Positions 43,786-53,711 of a stretch of DNA of 64,000 bases are shown one piece after another (the stretch's first letter is position 1; every line of letters starts with the position of its first letter). Both the position numbers and the translations under genes were made by a program. The notes under the pieces were generated by a model that was given only the letters and a program-made list of their open reading frames with translations, was not told the origin of the DNA and did no database searches. Origin of the DNA: Lachnospiraceae bacterium V9D3004 (GTDB lineage: Bacteria > Bacillota > Clostridia > Lachnospirales > Lachnospiraceae); the NCBI GenBank assembly GCA_000621985.1, contig JHWW01000015.1, positions 1-64,000 on the forward strand, given 5' to 3'.

Positions 43786-44691
43786 TTACTCGTCAAGCTT
43801 GGACTTTCCCTCTTTTTTCTCGAGAAGCTCAAGCTGCTTGAGTTCCTCATCCATCTGAGCATTATCCTTGCGTCTCTTGGGCTTGAACTTAAGCTCGCTT
43901 ACATGATATTCTCTTACTTCCTTCTCATCGTTGTCAACAGTGACTATAACCTTGACTCTCTGCTTCAGAACACTCACGCTTTGAACTTCACCTTTGAGAT
44001 TGTCGGATGTTCTTACGAAATCCCCTACGTTGGGAAGTGTCTTGTTGAGTTCCTCGTAAGCTTCTTCTTCATTCTTCAGACAACACATAAGTCTTCCGCA
44101 GATTCCCGATATCTTGGTCGGATTGAGCGAGAGGTTCTGTTCCTTCGCCATCTTGATCGACACCGGTGCGAATTCCGACAGAAAACTGTTACAGCATAAT
44201 ACTCTTCCGCAGATTCCTATACCTCCGAGTATCTTGGTCTCATCTCTTACACCGATCTGTCTCAGTTCTATTCTTGTGCGGAATACTGCTGCCAGAGCCT
44301 TAACAAGCTCCCTGAAATCAACTCTTCCGTCTGCTGTAAAGTAACATAATACTTTGTTGTTATCAAATGTATATTCAACGTCGATAAGCTTCATCTCAAG
44401 CCCGAACTGGGCGATCTTTTCAAGACATATGTTAAATGCTTCCTTTTCCTTGATACGGTTATCAGCTTCCTGCTTATCGTCCTTTTTTGTTGCTATCCTT
44501 ATTACAGGCTTAAGGGGTTGAACGATCTTTTCCTCTTCGATCTCTCTGTTGCCGAGAATAACCTCGCCGTACTCAACTCCTCTGGCTGTTTCAACAATTA
44601 CATGCTGCCCCCTTGTTATCTCCTTATTTCCCGGGTCAAAATAATATACCTTTCCCGCTCTTCTGAATCTTACTCCTATTACCTTTACCAT
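43786..44691 (-). CDS. ricT: PSP1-domain protein RicT/YaaT
   Basis: A protein of 301 residues with the PSP1 domain and a cysteine-rich core (GGIGICGRVLCCNSFL and KISGICGRLMCCLKNEEEAYEE) that in Bacillus forms [4Fe-4S] ligands in the RicA-RicF-RicT complex. That complex assists RNase Y in mRNA maturation and influences sporulation. The position just after holB, with no gap, is conserved in Firmicutes. The Lys/Glu-rich tail is expected. RicA and RicF were not seen in the window. Confidence 0.93.
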   Translation of the reverse strand: MVKVIGVRFRRAGKVYYFDPGNKEITRGQHVIVETARGVEYGEVILGNREIEEEKIVQPLKPVIRIATKKDDKQEADNRIKEKEAFNICLEKIAQFGLEMKLIDVEYTFDNNKVLCYFTADGRVDFRELVKALAAVFRTRIELRQIGVRDETKILGGIGICGRVLCCNSFLSEFAPVSIKMAKEQNLSLNPTKISGICGRLMCCLKNEEEAYEELNKTLPNVGDFVRTSDNLKGEVQSVSVLKQRVKVIVTVDNDEKEVREYHVSELKFKPKRRKDNAQMDEELKQLELLEKKEGKSKLDE

Positions 44692-45705
44692 CTATGATAT
44701 CTCCTTTAATGTTATAAGCAGCAATTCCATCGTTATATCAAAATTAACATTGGCATTAAGTCTCTGCTTGGCTTTGTCAACAGCCTTTAAGCAGCTCTCT
44801 ATATCCTCATAACTTCTTACTCTTGCCTGCCTGTCTATAGCTCTTGCTTCTTCCTTGAACATAACCATTGAAGGATCTTTCACTGCCTTATATAGCAATA
44901 TATCCCTGTACCAGAGCATTACAATATCAAGATAATCTTCAATATTATATCCCTCGTCTTTGAACTGTCTTACAATATCAAGCAGCTCGTCAACTCTTTT
45001 ATTATCAAGAACTTTTAATGATTTGATCACTATGTCTTTGATCTCTATAAAATCTTCATCAGTCGCATATCGTATAGCTTTTCCTATATTGCCCTGTGAA
45101 AATAATGCACTTGCCTGCGCCATATAATCCGGGATCTTACAATTCTTCATAAGATAATCAACGATCTCGGTCTCCGACAGAGGCTTCATATTAAGCTGTA
45201 CACACCTTGAAAGGATCGTCGGTAGCAGCGAACCTATGCTCTCAACGATCAACATTATTACCGCATACTCGGGCGGTTCCTCTATAGTCTTAAGAAGCGC
45301 ATTCTGAGCCTGCTCAGTCATCTTATCGGCTTCCGGGATTATATATATCTTGTACGGACCGGCATAAGGCTTGATCCCTACACTGTTATTAACCTGATCC
45401 CTTATATCATCAACGCCTATTGTACTCTTTTCATGAGTAACGGTTATAACGTCAGGCTGGTTGCCGCTTTCCATCTGAAGGCAGGAACGGCATTTTCCGC
45501 AGGGCTTGCTGAATGATTCGATATTCCATTCATCATATTCTCCCGTGCATTGAAGTGTGGCAGCAAAAAGCCTCGCAAGCTTATTCCTGCCTCCGCCTTT
45601 CTCACCGTTAAATATATATGCATGTGATATCTTATTCCTGCATACGGATTTTTTAATAAAATCTTTGATCTGTACCTGTCCGACTACATTATCATATCCG
45701 TTCAT
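44692..45705 (-). CDS. holB: DNA polymerase III delta-prime subunit
   Basis: Clamp-loader subunit, 337 residues. The N-terminal AAA domain has a modified P-loop, NGEKGGGRNKLAR, a zinc site including CGKCRSC, KIYIIPEADKMTEQAQNALLKTIEEPPE, and the arginine-finger motif SRC in LPTILSRCVQLNMKPLS. The loss of a clean GxxGxGK loop fits delta-prime rather than the gamma/tau subunit. It is upstream of ricT and downstream of yaaR as in other Clostridia. Confidence 0.93.
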   Translation of the reverse strand: MNGYDNVVGQVQIKDFIKKSVCRNKISHAYIFNGEKGGGRNKLARLFAATLQCTGEYDEWNIESFSKPCGKCRSCLQMESGNQPDVITVTHEKSTIGVDDIRDQVNNSVGIKPYAGPYKIYIIPEADKMTEQAQNALLKTIEEPPEYAVIMLIVESIGSLLPTILSRCVQLNMKPLSETEIVDYLMKNCKIPDYMAQASALFSQGNIGKAIRYATDEDFIEIKDIVIKSLKVLDNKRVDELLDIVRQFKDEGYNIEDYLDIVMLWYRDILLYKAVKDPSMVMFKEEARAIDRQARVRSYEDIESCLKAVDKAKQRLNANVNFDITMELLLITLKEIS

Positions 45706-45816
45706 AACGTGCCCTTTCTCTTAAAAATATTAAACTGTTCGTCACCTAATAATATCATAAAAACAACCGACGGAATATTTGCTTTCCAGATGGAATTCTT
45801 ATAATATAAGCAACGA

Positions 45817-46257
45817 TCAGGTCAGTATATCAAGCAGAATTCCCCTTATCTCATCAATCCTTGCCAGAATAGTTATGGCATCCTTCTCATCATTAAGAAG
45901 TTCCTGTGCCAGTTCATCAAGCTTCTCATCCACAAGCCGGACCATTCCGTACACACGATGCCGTCCTTTTCTGTCGAGAAAATTCTCTCTTGTAAATTCA
46001 TGAGATCTGCTTACTATCTCATTCATGAATTCCTTTATCAGGGTTCGGTATCTCTTCATGTCCCTGACATCCATATGCTTGCCCAGCCTCTTTCCCTGCT
46101 GGGTTATGTCTTCCATCATGATCATAAGACGGTCATGCAGTCCCTGTTCCTCAATATTACTTATGAGAGTAAACTTAAATGAGCCGTCGGATTCCTGTAC
46201 CGTATTCTTGAATTCAGGCTGATTGACCTGCTGAAGCTGGTTAACCTTAATATCCAT
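45817..46257 (-). CDS. yaaR: YaaR-family protein (DUF327)
   Basis: A helical protein of 146 residues typical of Yaa[11 protein letters not shown]..., a long helical stretch (about 35-100) with [55 protein letters not shown], and a short end. It lies between the guanylate-kinase-like gene and holB, the place of yaaR in Bacillus and Clostridia. Function unknown; c-di-AMP-binding YaaQ (DarA), which often neighbours it, is missing here. Confidence 0.85.
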   Translation of the reverse strand: MDIKVNQLQQVNQPEFKNTVQESDGSFKFTLISNIEEQGLHDRLMIMMEDITQQGKRLGKHMDVRDMKRYRTLIKEFMNEIVSRSHEFTRENFLDRKGRHRVYGMVRLVDEKLDELAQELLNDEKDAITILARIDEIRGILLDILT

Positions 46258-46302
46258 ATATCCACCCCTTTCTTCAAGTATAACACATTCAGGGTTGTAT
46301 AC

Positions 46303-46890
46303 CTAATGTTTTTTTATGTCATTACAGATATTATCAATGCACTCTTGTAATACATTGTTTCTGTAACGCCTGTCAATACCTGCACAGACAAGCTTATCTT
46401 CCGAAAAATCTTCTTCATCGGCAAGATATCTTCGACATACTTCCGCATAATTCGGACTTGCCTGTTCTTTCTCACGATTGATCGCACGGCATAACCTGTC
46501 ATGATCGTCTGTCTCAATATATATCGGCACCACAAGTTCCCCGCCGTAGTAATCCTTCAGTTTCTCGTACGCTTCAAGCGTTCCTATCATCGCATAGCGT
46601 GATTCTTTTTTCCTGATATCCTCATTGTCATCCACGGTAAAATAATGCCATATTCCATGGACAGTATCATATTGCCTGTGTTCAACTATCAATCCCGCCT
46701 TATCAAGACTTTCCATTCTTGCTTCATCCACAAAATGATACTGATGTCCTTCAATCTCGCCTGTCCTTATCGGACGGGTCGTATATATAACAAGTCTTGT
46801 AAGACCAAGTTCTTCATTGTGAGTCAATATATCAAATATCGTATCTTTACCGGTTGCGCTCTTACCCATTATAACATATATCATAATCAT
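46303..46890 (-). CDS. Guanylate kinase-like protein
   Basis: P-loop nucleotide kinase, 195 residues. Walker A MGKSATGKDTIF and YTTRPIRTGEIEGHQYHFVDEARM match the GMP-binding region of guanylate kinase (TTR..R.gE..G..Y.F). It phosphorylates GMP or a related nucleotide. In Bacillus the corresponding position is held by thymidylate kinase tmk. It may be a second guanylate kinase besides a housekeeping gmk outside the window. The start is ambiguous between 46890 and 46884. Confidence 0.88.
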   Translation of the reverse strand: MIMIYVIMGKSATGKDTIFDILTHNEELGLTRLVIYTTRPIRTGEIEGHQYHFVDEARMESLDKAGLIVEHRQYDTVHGIWHYFTVDDNEDIRKKESRYAMIGTLEAYEKLKDYYGGELVVPIYIETDDHDRLCRAINREKEQASPNYAEVCRRYLADEEDFSEDKLVCAGIDRRYRNNVLQECIDNICNDIKKH

Positions 46891-46913
46891 TCCATCCTTG
46901 ATGCCTTATGCCG

Positions 46914-48419
46914 TTATTTCATTACTCTTATAAGCCTTCCTTCCATATCTGCCATACCCTTTACCGCGTATCCTCTTTTTTTGTAAATGTCAAGAAGTCC
47001 TACGCACTCTGCGCTGATCCTCTCTCCCGGAACTATATAAGGGATTCCCGGCGGATACAGATAAACCATATCACAGGATATATATCCTGCCGATCCTTCA
47101 AATATAATATCCATACTGTCAGCATGTACCGCACTGTGTATATCGGTAACCGTCTCATTATGTGGATACCGGTAAGTCTTATCCGTTGTCCTGACATCTG
47201 TACCTGAGCTTACAGCTTCCTCCGGATCTTCGCTCACTCTGCTATCCAGCCCCCCGTCAATCTCCTTAAGCGCCTGTACAAGTCTGTCATAAGAATCATC
47301 GCTATCCCATACACTTGTCATAAGGATCACATGCTCCGCGGAATACATCTCCGGCTGCATATCATATGTATGGCGGAGAATATTATAACACTGAAGGCCG
47401 TCGATTTCCACCCTGTCTGTACATATAACGATCTTCGATGCATCTCTGTCACTTCCCCATGGAAGAACGTACAGATTCTTAAGCTCTGCGAGCTGTTCGT
47501 AGCAACGTCTTAGCTTTGCCGTATATCTTCTGTAATCACTTTCTGAGTGATCCGTGTCACATATTCCGGTACCACCATTTACTGCCGCAGCGTCATAGGC
47601 TGTCATGTCATTTCTTATATATTCAAGGCAATGATCTATAGATCCCATAAGCACGTACGATGGACTACTGCTTTGATACACCGACAGATATCTTCTTATC
47701 TCTGTAAGGTCTATCCTGTCCGAACATACGTGAAGAAGGGCTGTCTGAGTCAGCGACGGAAGTGTCTTATGAATGCCGTGTATTACAATGTCTGCACCAA
47801 GTTTTATGCTGCTTTCGGGGAACATATCACTCCATGGAAAATGAGCTCCGTGAGCTTCATCAACTATCAGAGTTATCCCGTATTCATGAACAATGTCAGC
47901 AATTTCAGATATATCAGATGTATAACCCTCATATGTGGGTGAAGTTATTACAACACAGCCGATATCATCATGTTCCTCAAGGGCTTCTTTTACGGAAGCG
48001 GGAGTTATGACATGACGTTCCGGCCATACATAATACGGTCTCAGCCTGTTGATCATCACGACATTATAGACAGCCTTATGACAATTTCTGGCAATTAGTA
48101 TGCCGTCTTTCCTTCCACAGCATGCTGATATTGCCGCAAGTATTCCGCCTGTGCAACCGTTAATAAGATAATATGTCTTAAATGTTCCGTACAGCTTAGC
48201 GGCACGCTCCTCGGCTTCCATGATACAGCCTTCGGGATGATGAAGATCATCAAAACCGTCTATCTCCGTAATATCTATACCATACGGATCGATGACCGGA
48301 GCTTTTCCGGCATACCTTTTATGCCCCGGCATATGAAATGGGTATATGCCCTCCTCATTATGGGCTTTCAGACGTTCGTATAACGATATATAATCTGTTT
48401 CATTTCTATTCTCTGTCAT
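46914..48419 (-). CDS. Orn/Lys/Arg decarboxylase-like PLP enzyme (YaaO type)
   Basis: Fold-type I PLP enzyme, 501 residues. Typical features: PFHMPGHKR near the start, GIDITEIDGFDDLHHPEG, the cofactor-binding CTGGILAAISACC, the Asp in IVDEAHGAHFPW that contacts the PLP nitrogen, and the PLP lysine in HGIHKTLPSLTQTALLHV. The C-terminus has the family's ISAECVGLLDIYKKRG. It may make a polyamine (speA-like). ATG at 48419 is preferred to a TTG four codons earlier. It begins the gene cluster that leads to holB and ricT, as in Bacillus and Clostridium. Confidence 0.92.
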   Translation of the reverse strand: MTENRNETDYISLYERLKAHNEEGIYPFHMPGHKRYAGKAPVIDPYGIDITEIDGFDDLHHPEGCIMEAEERAAKLYGTFKTYYLINGCTGGILAAISACCGRKDGILIARNCHKAVYNVVMINRLRPYYVWPERHVITPASVKEALEEHDDIGCVVITSPTYEGYTSDISEIADIVHEYGITLIVDEAHGAHFPWSDMFPESSIKLGADIVIHGIHKTLPSLTQTALLHVCSDRIDLTEIRRYLSVYQSSSPSYVLMGSIDHCLEYIRNDMTAYDAAAVNGGTGICDTDHSESDYRRYTAKLRRCYEQLAELKNLYVLPWGSDRDASKIVICTDRVEIDGLQCYNILRHTYDMQPEMYSAEHVILMTSVWDSDDSYDRLVQALKEIDGGLDSRVSEDPEEAVSSGTDVRTTDKTYRYPHNETVTDIHSAVHADSMDIIFEGSAGYISCDMVYLYPPGIPYIVPGERISAECVGLLDIYKKRGYAVKGMADMEGRLIRVMK

Positions 48420-48458
48420 ATTATGATCCAACTGTTCCGGTTCATACCAGGGAACATT

Positions 48459-49295
48459 CTAACTGATCGCACTCTCAATCTCTTTTGCGATCGCCTGCTT
48501 ATTCATTGTATATATGTGCACACCATACACATCATTTTCCTGCAGATCCTTGATCTGCCTTATCGCATAATCGATTCCGGCTTTGTACATGTCTTCGGGA
48601 CTTTCTCCGTATCTTGCGATTATATCGGATAACATCTTTGGAACCGATGAACCCGACAGTGATATTGAAGTTCCTATCTGCTTTGCGGAAGTTATCGGCA
48701 TGATCCCCGCATGTATCGGCGCCGTTATTCCTTTTTTTGCGGCTCTCTCCCTGAAATCATAGAAGAAATCATTATCAAAGAACAACTGTGTGATAAAATG
48801 TTCAACTCCAAGATCCTGTTTCTCTTTCATATGCTTAAGATCAGCTTCCTTACTGAATGCTTCAAAGTGCTTCTCGGGATAGCAGGCCGCCATAATATGA
48901 AAGCCGCCCTCTTCTTTAAGCATGCTTATCAGATCGGTAGCATATAAAAATTCCCTGCGATCATACTGTTCATCGGACATATCTTTCGGTCTGTCACCGC
49001 GCAGTGCGAGAATATTCTTAACTCCTTCATTTTTTAGTTCACTGCACAGCTTTGCAATACTCTCCTTCGTACTTCCAACACAGGTCATGTGCGCAACTGC
49101 TTCAACATTCAGTTTGTTCTGTATGTACGAAGCGATCTCAACAGTCTTCTTTGACTGGCTTCCGCCTGCCCCGTATGTGACACTGATGTAATCCGGCACA
49201 GTCACTGCAAGATCTTTTACGACCTCGTATACTGTAGAGAAATCACTGTCTTTTTTGGGTGGAAATACTTCGAATGATATATGTGTACTAGCCAT
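48459..49295 (-). CDS. metF: Methylenetetrahydrofolate reductase
   Basis: Flavoprotein of the MetF family, 278 residues, making 5-methyltetrahydrofolate for methionine synthesis. Motifs: SFEVFPPK (N-terminal strand with the catalytic Glu), DYISVTYGAGGS, EAVAHMTCVGST, NILALRGDRPKD and HFITQLFFDNDFF. Length is normal. The start codon shares one base with the stop of the PatB-type enzyme (TAATG), so the two are coupled and probably serve methionine formation together. No SAM riboswitch was found upstream. Confidence 0.95.
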   Translation of the reverse strand: MASTHISFEVFPPKKDSDFSTVYEVVKDLAVTVPDYISVTYGAGGSQSKKTVEIASYIQNKLNVEAVAHMTCVGSTKESIAKLCSELKNEGVKNILALRGDRPKDMSDEQYDRREFLYATDLISMLKEEGGFHIMAACYPEKHFEAFSKEADLKHMKEKQDLGVEHFITQLFFDNDFFYDFRERAAKKGITAPIHAGIMPITSAKQIGTSISLSGSSVPKMLSDIIARYGESPEDMYKAGIDYAIRQIKDLQENDVYGVHIYTMNKQAIAKEIESAIS

Positions 49296-50464
49296 TATTC
49301 TCCCTCCTGATACATATCAATTCCTTTTTTGAATCTGTCAAGCCCGTCCTTTAGCAAATCTTTCGGACATGCAATATTCATTCTTATAAAACCTTCACCG
49401 TTCTTACCGTATTGAACACCGTTTGATAAGAACAGGCCGGTATTCTTTCTTATCTTCCATGCAAGATCTTTACTGTCATCAGTCACATCCCTGCAATCGA
49501 TCCAGAGCAGATAGGTTGCTTTGGACGGTACAAGTCTTACTGACGGTATCTCATTTTTTAGAAAGTCTTTTACTATACATTTATTACTATAGATATATTC
49601 TCTTAATTCATCAAGCCACATACCGCCTTTTGTAAATGCGGCAACAGTCGCTGCAACCGCAAATGCATTGGGCTCTGCAACCTCATCGGTATTAAGTCCT
49701 CTGTCAACCTTATGCCTTATGACCGGATCGGGAACCATTACAGCCGCAGACTGAAGCCCCGCCAGATTGAATGCCTTGCTTGGCGACATGCATGTGATAC
49801 TGTTGTTCCTGCACACTTCCGACACCGACGCAAATGGGATATATTCTTCTCGGGGATCCGTAAGATCGCAGTGGATCTCGTCCGCCACAACAAGTACGTT
49901 ATTGGCAGCACACATCTCACCAACCCTTGCAAGCGTATCTTTATCCCATATTATCCCGCCGGGATTCTGGGGATTACACAAAAACATCATCGTGGTCTGA
50001 GGATCGGCAAGTTCTCTCTCAAGCCTTTCAAGATCCATTCTGTATGAGCCGTCCTCATATATAAGCGGGCTCTCAACAACGAACCTGCCGTTATTAACTA
50101 TTGAATTGACAAATATATTATATACAGGTGTCTGGATCAGTATCCTCTCGCCCGGAGTGGTAAGCTTTCGCACAATACTCGACAGTGCCGGAACAACACC
50201 GGTACAGAATATAAGCCATTCCTTATCAATGTCAAGACCGTGCCTGTCTTTCCACCAGCCCATGTAGGCGCCGTACCATTCATCCGGTATTATCGAATAT
50301 CCGAACACACCGTGATCTGCCCTTTTTCTGATGGCTTCCGTTATCTCCGGCGCAGTCTCAAAATCCATGTCCGCAACCCACATGGGAAGCACATTTTCAC
50401 GGATATCCCACTTAAGTGAAGCGGTACCGCGCCTGTCGGTTATCTTATCAAAATTATACATGTG
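49295..50464 (-). CDS. PatB/MalY-type cystathionine beta-lyase (PLP aminotransferase fold)
   Basis: A protein of 389 residues. The start MYNFDKITDRRGTASLKWD is typical of PatB/MalY and has AGGAG ten bases before it; an upstream ATG is weaker. FCTGVVPALSSIVRKLTTPGERILIQTPVYNIF, NPGGIIWD, VADEIHCDL and the PLP lysine motif SPSKAFNLAGLQSAA are all seen. It cleaves cystathionine to homocysteine, or cysteine to sulfide. The coupling to metF supports a role in methionine synthesis. Upstream lie 31-bp tandem repeats. Confidence 0.9.
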   Translation of the reverse strand, partial: HMYNFDKITDRRGTASLKWDIRENVLPMWVADMDFETAPEITEAIRKRADHGVFGYSIIPDEWYGAYMGWWKDRHGLDIDKEWLIFCTGVVPALSSIVRKLTTPGERILIQTPVYNIFVNSIVNNGRFVVESPLIYEDGSYRMDLERLERELADPQTTMMFLCNPQNPGGIIWDKDTLARVGEMCAANNVLVVADEIHCDLTDPREEYIPFASVSEVCRNNSITCMSPSKAFNLAGLQSAAVMVPDPVIRHKVDRGLNTDEVAEPNAFAVAATVAAFTKGGMWLDELREYIYSNKCIVKDFLKNEIPSVRLVPSKATYLLWIDCRDVTDDSKDLAWKIRKNTGLFLSNGVQYGKNGEGFIRMNIACPKDLLKDGLDRFKKGIDMYQEGE

Positions 50465-50513
50465 TCGTATTCTCCTATCTGACATATCGGCCCCGGTTGC
50501 CTGTGAACCTGTC

Positions 50514-50606
50514 ACCGGCTGCCGGCTGCCTTACGCGCCTATCGACCGGCTACCTACCGCCTTATGCGCCTGTAGCCCGGCTATCTGCTGCCTTACCCTA
50601 CCGTGA
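50514..50606. repeat. Three degenerate tandem 31-bp repeats
   Basis: Units 50514-50544, 50545-50575 and 50576-50606 share the pattern CCGGCT..CTGCCTTA.GCGCCT. The third contains the stop codon region of the DUF3737 gene, so the array may have grown from that gene's end. Confidence 0.75.
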
Positions 50607-51429
50607 TCTTCGTCTTCTCCGGATCGATCTTATCTTTCTCAAGTATGAGTTCTCCGATGGACTGTGCCCTGATGAATCCGCCGGACGGATTAAGAACACT
50701 GTCAATATGGCTGCATATGTCAGCTTCCACTGTTGAATATTCGAATGCCAGTGTAGTGTTCACCAGCTTGCAGTTTTTCATAACAAGATTCTCAATGTAA
50801 CACAATCCCTGCAGACTCTCGATCGTACAATCGATCAAAGTCAGATTCTTCGCATTCCAACCGAGATATTCCCCTGATATGAATGAATTATATACGGTCA
50901 CATTCTCGCTGTTCCAGAATGAATCTTTGGACAGAAGTTTCGAATCCCTTATCACGATATTTTTAGCTCCGTCAAATGAATAATTACCGTACAACGACAG
51001 ATCATTCACTTCCATATCACTGCTGTTCATCGCAAAATAATCGCCTTTTGCCGTAACACTATCAAGCTTTACATTTTTGCAATGCCATAACGTCTCGGAC
51101 GCATTGGGAATCGATACATTATCAAGTGTGATCCCGTCACATCTTCGAAAATTCTTGGGAGCCTCAATAAGAGAATTCTCAATACAGATATTGTTTGTAT
51201 ACCACACGCCTGCGCGGCCCATCTCGAACCAGACGCAGTCATGAACCTTCACATTATTGCAATACCACAGGGGATATTTCCATTTGAACATACAATTGAA
51301 TAATTCAATGTCGCTACTTTCCTTAAGAGGCGATTCTCCGTCATGGAATATCGTATCTTTTATGATCGCTCCCCTGGTATGAAATAATGCTCTTTCCCCT
51401 GATAATTTTTCCTGTATGATCTCTTTCAT
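50593..51429 (-). CDS. DUF3737 family beta-helix protein
   Basis: A protein of 278 residues composed of imperfect repeats of 20-22 residues with pattern N(i/v)..C...(f/w)......(w/y)...N(v/i), forming a right-handed beta helix. Phrases such as WYCNNVKVHDCVWFEMGRAGVWY and LWHCKNVKLDSVTAKGDYFAMNSS are diagnostic of DUF3737. There is no signal peptide, so the protein is intracellular. The fold is shared with polysaccharide lyases and pectin-binding proteins, but the role of DUF3737 is unknown. Confidence 0.9.
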   Translation of the reverse strand: MKEIIQEKLSGERALFHTRGAIIKDTIFHDGESPLKESSDIELFNCMFKWKYPLWYCNNVKVHDCVWFEMGRAGVWYTNNICIENSLIEAPKNFRRCDGITLDNVSIPNASETLWHCKNVKLDSVTAKGDYFAMNSSDMEVNDLSLYGNYSFDGAKNIVIRDSKLLSKDSFWNSENVTVYNSFISGEYLGWNAKNLTLIDCTIESLQGLCYIENLVMKNCKLVNTTLAFEYSTVEADICSHIDSVLNPSGGFIRAQSIGELILEKDKIDPEKTKITVG

Positions 51430-51459
51430 ATTATGTCACGTCTTTCCGGTAAGGAATTA

Positions 51460-52908
51460 TTATAGATATCTGATATATATGTATAACATCGATATGGTTA
51501 CTGTTATTATCGTAGCCGGCGCCATAGCGAGGCAATATCTGCCCCATCTTATCGGATGGCCGGCCTGGTTAGCCTTAGCCACGCCTACAACGTTAGCCGA
51601 TGCTCCGATAGGTGTTGCCGAACCTCCGACATCTGTTCCCATTGCAAGCGTCCATGAGAGAGTATCAAGGTGAATACCCTGAGTCTGTGACAGCGACTGA
51701 ATGATCGGTATCATAGTGGCCGCAAATGGAATATTATCGACAAATGCCGAGCATATTGCTGATACCCATATTATGATCGCGATCATTACATAGAAATTAC
51801 CCGCCGATATCTCACCTATGAAATTGGCTATCATTACGAGTATTCCCGTCTGCTCAAGACCTCCTACAACTATGAAGAGTCCTATAAAGAACAGCAATGT
51901 CTTATAATCAACATGCTTAAGTATCTCACCGATATATTTTGGTGCCATGATCAGGGTGATAATGGCGATGAACACGCCTATGGTCGCCACGGAAAGTCCT
52001 GTCTGTGCGTGAGTCACAAGAAGTATTACCGCAATACCGAATATTACACAACTTATAATAAATCCCTGCTTGTCGGTGATAGCGCTCTTCGGATCCGGCA
52101 ATGATGACGTATCAACTTCACCATGAGGCGTAAGCGCTTTCCTGCATATAAAGTAGAAATATATGATTATCACAACAAAACTGATCAGTGCCACAAGTCC
52201 GGTATTCATTACAAAATCCATGAATGAATATCCGAGTGAAGTTCCGACGATAATATTCGGCGGATCTCCGCACATTGTTGCCGAACCTCCGAGATTCGCA
52301 CAGAACACTTCCGCAAGGATCATCATGACCGGATTGAATTTTAAAAGTGTTGCAAGTTCGATCGTTACGGATGCAAGGAACAGTATTACCGTAATACTGT
52401 CGATGAACATTGATAATATAAATGACAATACCATGAATGTTAAAAGGATAGGTATTACCTTATATTTTACGAGCTTGGCTATTTCCATACACAGCCAGCG
52501 GAAGAAGCCGACTCTTGCCATTCCTTCAACCATGACCATCATTCCGAAAAGGAAGATTATAGTTGCCCAGCTTATTCCGTTCTCTCCGCCTTCTGCTTCG
52601 GCAGATTCATTGCCGGCATCAACGGCCGTTTCATCAGCGGAAGCCTCATCCTTCTTATCTTCCGCTGTGCCTTCAGTCGAAGTTTCTTCAGCTTCATGCG
52701 GCGCATACCAGAATTCCAAAGTGAATATCTTTTCAACATTGACCGTTTCTCTTACGGCATCAAATGACTGCATTCCGATACCGAATACAAGTACTATTGT
52801 TAACAGACCGCACAATAGTGTTGTGTACTGCTTTTCTATGATCTCGGTAACGATCAGTATAAACATTGATACAAAAATAACAACTGCAAATATCTGTGCC
52901 AGTGACAT
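51460..52908 (-). CDS. SLC13/ArsB/NhaD-type ion transporter
   Basis: Integral membrane protein, 482 residues, with about eleven or twelve segments. It fits the ion transporter superfamily: IIFLFGMMVMVEGMARVGFF, ANLGGSATMCGDPPNIIVG and TDVGGSATPIGASANVVGVA, where the two GG-S-AT..G...N loops are the substrate and sodium sites. Unlike typical relatives it has an acidic loop rich in Glu, Ala and Asp (about 75-118) between the first segments. Substrate may be sodium/proton, citrate or arsenite; none can be chosen. Confidence 0.9.
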   Translation of the reverse strand: MSLAQIFAVVIFVSMFILIVTEIIEKQYTTLLCGLLTIVLVFGIGMQSFDAVRETVNVEKIFTLEFWYAPHEAEETSTEGTAEDKKDEASADETAVDAGNESAEAEGGENGISWATIIFLFGMMVMVEGMARVGFFRWLCMEIAKLVKYKVIPILLTFMVLSFILSMFIDSITVILFLASVTIELATLLKFNPVMMILAEVFCANLGGSATMCGDPPNIIVGTSLGYSFMDFVMNTGLVALISFVVIIIYFYFICRKALTPHGEVDTSSLPDPKSAITDKQGFIISCVIFGIAVILLVTHAQTGLSVATIGVFIAIITLIMAPKYIGEILKHVDYKTLLFFIGLFIVVGGLEQTGILVMIANFIGEISAGNFYVMIAIIIWVSAICSAFVDNIPFAATMIPIIQSLSQTQGIHLDTLSWTLAMGTDVGGSATPIGASANVVGVAKANQAGHPIRWGRYCLAMAPATIITVTISMLYIYIRYL

Positions 52909-53071
52909 AATCTATCTCCTCATTTTTCTAATCATTTTTCTTATTATTCAGGATCCGACATTCATAAGCATACCGCTCCTGCTTCGTTCCTCATCTTCCG
53001 GCAACACAGGTACTCAAACATCCCTTATCCGCCGGTCATCCTCACATATGTGTCCAAGTCATATCTGCCCG

Positions 53072-53689
53072 CTACTCAAATATAGGTTCAAAGTCTTCCT
53101 TTCCGTGTCCGCATGTCGGACATAAGAAGTCGTCCGGAAGCTCGCTTCCTTCATACACATAATTGCATATCTTACATCTCCATCCCTTGATCTTTCTGTC
53201 TTCGACAGGTTTCTCGGGCTTTGGTTTCACGTTATCCTGATAATATGCATATGTTAACGGTTCATTGTCACTAAGACGCTTTGCGTCCGTAACTTCCGCA
53301 ATGAACAGCGTATGACTTCCAAGATCCATACTGTCCACGACTTTAGCGCTGATCACTGCGCATGTTCCCCAACCGAGATAAGGAATTCCGTTATCATCAA
53401 CCGGTACATTAAGATTAGCAAACTTATCCACGTCTCTTCCCGATTGGAAACCGAAATGTTTGATCGTCTCGAACGCACATGTCTGATCCAACAGGCTGAG
53501 TGCAAATACTCCGCTTTCTTTTATAAGGTCGCAGGTATAGTTGGAATTAAGAACCGATATCGCAACCCTTACCGGAGAATTGGCTGCCTGAATGCAGGTA
53601 TTCGTAATACACCCGTTCACTTTGTCGCCGCTTTTTGTTGCAAGCATAAAAACCCCGTAACTTAACTTATATAGCGCTTTGTTGTCCAT
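53072..53689 (-). CDS. Flavin reductase-rubredoxin fusion
   Basis: A protein of 205 residues. The N-terminal flavin reductase-like, FMN-binding domain (about 1-150: YGVFMLATKSGDKVNGCITNTCIQAANSPVRVAISVLNSNYTCDLIKESGVFALSLL) is joined to a C-terminal rubredoxin domain (about 168-205) with ligands in WRCKICNYVYEG and DDFLCPTCGHGK. It resembles high-molecular-weight rubredoxins that pass electrons to oxygen or peroxide scavengers. The peroxiredoxin gene lies 22 bases upstream in the same operon, so it may be that enzyme's electron donor. Confidence 0.93.
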   Translation of the reverse strand: MDNKALYKLSYGVFMLATKSGDKVNGCITNTCIQAANSPVRVAISVLNSNYTCDLIKESGVFALSLLDQTCAFETIKHFGFQSGRDVDKFANLNVPVDDNGIPYLGWGTCAVISAKVVDSMDLGSHTLFIAEVTDAKRLSDNEPLTYAYYQDNVKPKPEKPVEDRKIKGWRCKICNYVYEGSELPDDFLCPTCGHGKEDFEPIFE

Positions 53690-53711
53690 AAACCTTCCTC
53701 CTCATATATAT

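Noticed and set aside
50465-50592. SAM riboswitch or T-box before the PatB-metF operon
   Set aside because: The leader consists mainly of 31-bp repeats, and no riboswitch core was seen.
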